NCBI GenBank assembly: GCA_019745415.1
Contig: JAIETF010000044.1
Span: 1 to 55,232, forward strand
From: Candidatus Obscuribacterales bacterium
Lineage (GTDB): Bacteria; Cyanobacteriota; Vampirovibrionia; Obscuribacterales; Obscuribacteraceae
Direction: 5' to 3'
Length of the DNA: 55,232 nt
The notes below the pieces were generated by a model, which did not search any database, was not told the origin of the DNA, and worked only from the letters and a program-made list of their open reading frames with translations. Both the position numbers and the translations under genes were made by a program. Of this stretch, positions 50,944 to 55,232 are shown piece by piece; position 1 is the stretch's first letter, and each line of letters opens with the position of its first letter.

Positions 50944-53757
50944 TTGGCAAAGGCGTCGGTGGAAAAGGCAGGTATGCCGAAGAAAGTTTCCGAGCAGAAA
51001 GGGGTAAGCGAATTTAGGCTGGCAAATAACCTCAAGGTCTTGATCTCAGAAAACCATTCGGCTCCGGTTGCCACCTTATTGGTCATTTATAAGGTAGGCA
51101 GTCGCAATGAAGGGGTTGGCTACACCGGCGCCACTCACTTTTTGGAACATATGCTCTTCAAGGGTACAGACGAGCATAATGCCGAAAAGGGCAACAGTCT
51201 GGACGATCTCTTGACTCAGATAGGGGCATACTGGAACGCCACCACCTGGTTTGATCGCACCTCTTACTATGAAGTGGTGCCGACCGAGTTTTTTGAACTC
51301 TGCGTCAAGCTTGAAGCTGATCGCATGCGTAATCTCAGATTGCGCCAAGAAGATCATGACAGCGAAATGAGTGTGGTGCGCAATGAATTGGAGCGAGGCG
51401 AAAACCAACCGGAAGAAGCACTGGAGAAGGAACTCTACGCCATCGCTTTTCGCGAGCATCCTTACCACCATCCCACTATAGGTTGGCGCTCTGATGTTGA
51501 AGGCGTGCCGATGGAACGCTTGAGAGAGTTCTACAATACTTTCTACTGGCCGGACAATGCCACTGTTATTGCTCTAGGAGACTTCAAGACCGAAGAGGCT
51601 CTCTCTGTTATCGATAAATATTTCGGCGCCATAGCCAGCGCACCTTCGCCGATACCGCAAGTCTACACAGTTGAGCCGCCTCAAGAGGGAGAGCGCCGTT
51701 TTGAGATAACCAGGGCCGGCGATATGGTGAGAGTTTGGCTTGGTTACCATGTTCCAGAAGCGGCACATCCAGACAACTATGCCGTCTCTGCCGCCAGACA
51801 AATTTTGGGCAGTACCTATGAAAGGTCGAGTCGACTTTACAAGGCTCTTATCGATACCTCTCTTGCTGCCGATGTTTTTGCTCGTCATGATGATCTGAGA
51901 GACCCTGGTCTACTCATGGTGGGAGCCATGGTCAATCCTGATGTCGATCCTCAGAAAGTGGAAGATATATTGCTGAACGAAATTGCAAGATTGGCTAAAG
52001 AGCCGGTCAGCGATCAAGAGTTGGCGCGTATCAAAGCCAGTAATCGCAAAGGCACGATTCTTGCCAAAGCCGATCCCTCGTCACTGGCTTTTATGCTTGG
52101 TGAAGCAGAGTCAAGAGCAGATTTTACTTGGCTCTTGAATTACGATGACAACTTTGACCAGGTCACCAAAGACGATATCATGCGCGTGGCACGCACCTAT
52201 TTCAAGCGCAGCAATCGCACCGTCGGCTACTTCTATCCCAAAGATGAGCTTTCCCCTGAAGCTCAGGAAGAAGGCTCTCTTGATGTTGATTCAGATATCA
52301 ATGATCCAACTATCAATGAAGGCGATGAAGAGTATGCACCACCGTATGTGCAGGGCCCCGTTAGCCCGGATGGGATTAAAGACGGACTTTATTCCGACAC
52401 CGAATTGAAAGACTTGCTGACCTGGCAGAGTACACCGGTCACTATCAAGTTTGAGAAAGCGAAAGAAAGCGATTATTTGTCTAAAGTCAAGCGAGTTGTC
52501 TTCAAGAACGGACTCACCTTGCTTTTAATGAATAATCCAGGTACCGAATCACTGGGAATCGCTATCAATCTGAGAGCCGGACGTTATTTTACCCACGGCG
52601 AACCAGGCTCCCCCTCTGAAATGCTTGGTGATCTTTTGAGCCGGGGTTCCAAAAAATTCGACAAGCTCAAGATTGCTGAAAATCTTGAAGAGATGGGTAT
52701 CCCCGGCGGTCTGGAAGTTTATGTCGATAATTATCGCGTCGGACTCGGCACTCATCTTGCCGTGGAAGACTTACCTGCTTATCTAGATATGGTCAGTGAT
52801 CTGCTCATTAATCCGCTCTTGCCGGCTGATGAGCTTGAGAAGCTCAAGATTGAATGGAATGCTCGCTATGTCGAAAGCAAGAACTCCACAAAGTCGATGG
52901 CTTGGAATAAACTGAGGCAGGCTCTCTACAGCGAAGATCATCCCTTCTATGACGAAGACTTTGATAAGCAGCTGAAAGACCTGGCCAAGATTGATCGTCA
53001 GAAACTGGTCGATATACATAGTCGGCTCTATGATCCGGCCTCGATGATTGTCACTATCGTCGGTGATATCGATCTAGATATGGCGCACAAATTGGTGGAA
53101 GAGAGACTCGGTGCCTGGACCAATGCCAAAGCTATGGCGAGTTCAGAAAGAGCAGTGCTAATTCCTGAGACGGCACTGCCCAATAAATTTCAAGAAATTG
53201 CGGTCTATCTCCCGGAAAAGTCAAGCCTCGACATAGTACTGGCTCATCCGTGCCAGGTGACAAGAGCAAGCAAAGACTTCTATGCCACCCGTATTGCCAA
53301 TGCCGCTCTCGGTCAAGATACAATCACATCAAGACTAGGCCAGGTGGTTCGAGATCGTGCCGGTCTAACCTATGGCATTTATTCCGGCTTCTCCGACACT
53401 GCATTTGGTGGCGCGCCCTGGAGCGTTTCATTGACGACCAATCCAGCTAATCTCAAACGCGCCGTGCAATTGACCAGAGCAACTCTTAAAGACTTTATGG
53501 AAAGAGGTATTGATGTCAACGACCTGGAAAAAGAAAGAGGTCGAGCTCTTGGTTCTTTCAAAGTTGGTCTCAGCTCTTCCCTTGGCATCGCCAGGGTCTT
53601 GACCGAATTTGAATTCCTCGGATTAGGGGCTGTCGAACTAGACCATATATCTGAACGCTATCTGACTTTGACCAAGGAAAAAGTTGATGAAGCGCTGCGC
53701 AAATACATACATCCAGACAATGCTGTCTTGGTGGCAAGCGGCACGATCGGTAAATAG
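50944..53757 (+). CDS. M16 zinc peptidase, two-lobe (paralogue 2)
   Basis: 937 residues. The inverted zinc motif HFLEH gives His65, Glu68 and His69; a third ligand at Glu148 (RNELERGENQP) is likely. The second lobe starts near residue 515 and lacks the motif. It aligns along its length with the peptidase at 44514-47387, including EHPYHHPTIGWRSDVEGVP and the late RDRAGLTYGIYSGFSD. No signal peptide is visible here, in contrast to the paralogue, so it may work inside the cell or leave by another route. The TTG start has AGAGGG about 8 bases upstream; no better start is seen. A 13-bp repeat array precedes it. Confidence 0.92.
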   Translation: MAKASVEKAGMPKKVSEQKGVSEFRLANNLKVLISENHSAPVATLLVIYKVGSRNEGVGYTGATHFLEHMLFKGTDEHNAEKGNSLDDLLTQIGAYWNATTWFDRTSYYEVVPTEFFELCVKLEADRMRNLRLRQEDHDSEMSVVRNELERGENQPEEALEKELYAIAFREHPYHHPTIGWRSDVEGVPMERLREFYNTFYWPDNATVIALGDFKTEEALSVIDKYFGAIASAPSPIPQVYTVEPPQEGERRFEITRAGDMVRVWLGYHVPEAAHPDNYAVSAARQILGSTYERSSRLYKALIDTSLAADVFARHDDLRDPGLLMVGAMVNPDVDPQKVEDILLNEIARLAKEPVSDQELARIKASNRKGTILAKADPSSLAFMLGEAESRADFTWLLNYDDNFDQVTKDDIMRVARTYFKRSNRTVGYFYPKDELSPEAQEEGSLDVDSDINDPTINEGDEEYAPPYVQGPVSPDGIKDGLYSDTELKDLLTWQSTPVTIKFEKAKESDYLSKVKRVVFKNGLTLLLMNNPGTESLGIAINLRAGRYFTHGEPGSPSEMLGDLLSRGSKKFDKLKIAENLEEMGIPGGLEVYVDNYRVGLGTHLAVEDLPAYLDMVSDLLINPLLPADELEKLKIEWNARYVESKNSTKSMAWNKLRQALYSEDHPFYDEDFDKQLKDLAKIDRQKLVDIHSRLYDPASMIVTIVGDIDLDMAHKLVEERLGAWTNAKAMASSERAVLIPETALPNKFQEIAVYLPEKSSLDIVLAHPCQVTRASKDFYATRIANAALGQDTITSRLGQVVRDRAGLTYGIYSGFSDTAFGGAPWSVSLTTNPANLKRAVQLTRATLKDFMERGIDVNDLEKERGRALGSFKVGLSSSLGIARVLTEFEFLGLGAVELDHISERYLTLTKEKVDEALRKYIHPDNAVLVASGTIGK

Positions 53758-53882
53758 AAAGCGGCTTGAACAGGCGGTAGTCAAGCGGTTAATTCGCAAG
53801 ATTAACTCTATACAAACTAAAGCAAGCTGAGATACACTTAAGCGTGTTGTTGATGACAACTAAGTGTTATCAGAGGTTGATC

Positions 53883-54485
53883 ATGTATAGCTTTAGCCCG
53901 GCTTCAGTCAAACCCAATCTTGAAATTGTCAAACCGCCTCTTAGTGAGCAATCACAGACGGTGGACAGACTCGAGCAGTTGCTCGGCAAGATTTTTAATG
54001 ACGAAATTGAGCATGCCATCAGTCGCGAGCAGGCTGCAAGTCGTCCTGAAATTTCGGTGCCATCAAACAGCCTGCTCGACTTTAGTGTCGAAAGTTTTTT
54101 CATCGAAGAAACCAATGAAAAAGTTAGTGAAGAATCTTATGAATGGAAGAGCATCATCGAAGCAGATGACATTCCAGACTACAAGCACGAAATCTCTGCT
54201 TTGAACGATGTCATTGCTTCCCAGCGTCGTGAACTTATTACACTGCGCAATGTGGTTAAGATAACTAACGATGAAATCAGACTATTGAAGCTTGATCTCG
54301 CTGATAAAACTGATGAAATCGCAGCCTTGCCCGAATTGATCAAGGCTCCTCTGTTGGAAGAACTAGAAATGGAAAAGGTAGCGCACCAGGCAACTGCTTC
54401 CCATCTAATTGAAAGTCAGAACAAAGTCAGTGTCTTGGAAAAGACCTTTTGGTACAGACTTGGTAAGTTCTTAGGGCTTTGCTAG
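53883..54485 (+). CDS. Coiled-coil protein of unknown function
   Basis: 200 residues from the ATG at 53883, preferred over a TTG at 53844 because AGAGG lies about 6 bases upstream. The acidic first half contains EQLLGKIFNDEIEHAISREQ. The second half (about 100-185) is strongly heptad-like (SALNDVIASQRRELITLRNV, IRLLKLDLADKTDEIAAL), so a parallel coiled coil is likely. No signal peptide is present and no family is recognised. Its last 7 bases overlap the start of the next gene, so the two are translationally linked. Confidence 0.7.
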   Translation: MYSFSPASVKPNLEIVKPPLSEQSQTVDRLEQLLGKIFNDEIEHAISREQAASRPEISVPSNSLLDFSVESFFIEETNEKVSEESYEWKSIIEADDIPDYKHEISALNDVIASQRRELITLRNVVKITNDEIRLLKLDLADKTDEIAALPELIKAPLLEELEMEKVAHQATASHLIESQNKVSVLEKTFWYRLGKFLGLC

Positions 54486-54799
54486 AGAAATTGCGCGCAA
54501 AACTACTAAAACAAGACATTAAATGCCGACTCTTATTTAGCAGTCTGGCATTTTTTGCTTTCCACTCGTTTTCGGCCACTTCTGAAGCTAAAAGTGATCT
54601 GCAAACTGTCGTGCGGCTCAGTCGCGATGTTACAGCCGGTACCGTGGCTACCCAGTCTCTTTTACAGGAAGATAAAATTGAACGCCGACTTGCACCTTTA
54701 AATGCCGTATCGGGCATAAGTGAATGTGTGGGTCGGGCCTTCAAGAGAAATTTGCCGAAGGGCAGAGTTATTCTGATTGATGACCTGGATAATCCCTAA
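54479..54799 (+). CDS. SAF-domain protein
   Basis: 106 residues. A basic N-terminus and a hydrophobic segment (about 18-32, LLFSSLAFFAFHSFS) form a signal or anchor. The rest fits a SAF domain of the CpaB/FlgA kind: VVRLSRDVTAGTVATQSLL (about 44-62), then VGRAFKRNLPKGRVILIDDL (86-105). SAF proteins of this kind are periplasmic helpers in assembly of pili or flagellar P-rings. No other pilus or flagellar gene is visible before the window ends. The TTG start overlaps the stop of the coiled-coil gene; the true start is uncertain. Confidence 0.7.
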   Translation: MLEKLRAKLLKQDIKCRLLFSSLAFFAFHSFSATSEAKSDLQTVVRLSRDVTAGTVATQSLLQEDKIERRLAPLNAVSGISECVGRAFKRNLPKGRVILIDDLDNP

Positions 54800-54840
54800 G
54801 ACAGAACTTCTATCAGGCATCTAGCGGATCATAATAAGCA

Positions 54841-55179
54841 ATGAAAAAAATCAATCTAGCAGCGACGGCACTCCTCTTCGCCTTCAGCTTTTCGCTGGCT
54901 CAAAAAACCTACGCTCTTACTTCTTCTGAGGTTATTTCAGCAATTGATAAAGCTAAAGTGCTGGACGCCTCGATTAGAGTGAACGCGCAAGTGACGCCTG
55001 ATTTGGTTTATGTTTCAACCTATAAAAACCCCAAGGCCAATGATCATGACTGCAAAATCGAAGCAGTCTTGCTGGCCAAAACAGTTATGGATCTAGACAG
55101 CAAGGTGCCTAGAGTCGAGGTGCGATTTTTTCATCAAAATGCTCTTAGTCGATATAAAAAATGGTATGGGGACGGTTGA
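54841..55179 (+). CDS. Small secreted protein of unknown function
   Basis: 112 residues with a clear signal peptide (MKKINLAATALLFAFSFSLA, cut near YALT). The mature part has no recognised motif: VISAIDKAKVLDASIRVNAQ, then DCKIEAVLLAKTVMDLDS and a basic C-terminus. It follows the SAF gene by 41 bases on the same strand and may belong to the same unit. Nothing further is seen in the last 53 bases of the window. Confidence 0.7.
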   Translation: MKKINLAATALLFAFSFSLAQKTYALTSSEVISAIDKAKVLDASIRVNAQVTPDLVYVSTYKNPKANDHDCKIEAVLLAKTVMDLDSKVPRVEVRFFHQNALSRYKKWYGDG

Positions 55180-55232
55180 GCGAGCCGGGGCGCACGCCCA
55201 TCTCCCTGCCAGGCGAAATAGCCTACTGCTCG

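Noticed and set aside
1..55232. tRNA genes, CRISPR arrays, prophage or integrative element.
   Set aside because: No cloverleaf with a GTTCRA arm, no regularly spaced repeats of CRISPR type, and no integrase, phage or conjugation genes were seen on either strand.

Overview
The window looks like chromosomal DNA from a non-photosynthetic relative of the Cyanobacteria, most likely Melainabacteria/Vampirovibrionia and perhaps near Obscuribacter. The main reason is the ATP synthase locus. Its order is a, c, b', b, delta, alpha, gamma, with two different b-type subunits and no beta or epsilon after gamma, which is the cyanobacterial arrangement. Cyanobacterial-type sigma factor and (2Fe-2S) ferredoxin, many TPR proteins, a WG-repeat lipoprotein and frequent TTG/GTG starts fit this. 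No photosynthesis gene is present. The lineage call is inference from gene order and was not checked by alignment.

Layout. 1-5.7 kb: F1Fo ATP synthase genes, with an unusual 412-base gap between atpB and atpE that holds a terminator, a 36-base inverted repeat and a promoter. 5.8-9.1 kb: a SpoIID-like protein, an M50 site-2 protease and a FmdB zinc-ribbon protein. 9.1-14.7 kb (minus strand): panB behind a secreted TPR protein, and a 1050-residue protein with a gluzincin-type zinc site. 15.0-20.8 kb: fabG, acpP, fabF, gatA, a small secreted protein and cysK. 20.8-23.5 kb: an AT-richer pocket with two divergent unknown genes, one joining an IS1595-type zinc ribbon to a DprA-type winged helix. 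23.6-31.8 kb: a GGDEF/HD-GYP protein, asnB, a 3-methyladenine glycosylase, a VanZ-like protein, a membrane-anchored unknown and the main sigma factor. 32.1-38.5 kb (minus strand): uvrB, tatA, a secreted alpha/beta-hydrolase-like protein and glyS. 38.6-43.7 kb: a WG-repeat lipoprotein, a (2Fe-2S) ferredoxin, and rplJ-rplL behind a structured leader with a probable attenuator, then a zinc-ribbon/TPR membrane protein. 43.8-53.8 kb: a peptidase-rich stretch with two M16 paralogues and an M20 peptidase, plus a degenerate GGDEF protein. 53.9-55.2 kb: a coiled-coil protein, a SAF-domain protein and a small secreted protein.

The signals that ordinary annotation does not explain are as follows. (1) A family of three intergenic inverted repeats shares the exact core AAACCGATATCGGTTT. 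Their arms differ in sequence but stay self-complementary. One copy lies in the control region of the zinc-ribbon/winged-helix gene. (2) There are many short tandem repeats. Some sit at gene borders (15 bp between atpF and atpH, about 20 bp over the start of the VanZ gene, 13 bp before an M16 gene). Others are 12-bp AAAGA-type units inside three coding regions. (3) The rplJ leader can form a terminator and a competing hairpin. (4) A GGDEF-family protein has lost its active site but kept its RxxD inhibitory site, and is encoded directly after an M16 peptidase.

No tRNA, rRNA, CRISPR array, prophage or complete insertion sequence was recognised. All family calls come from reading motifs by eye.
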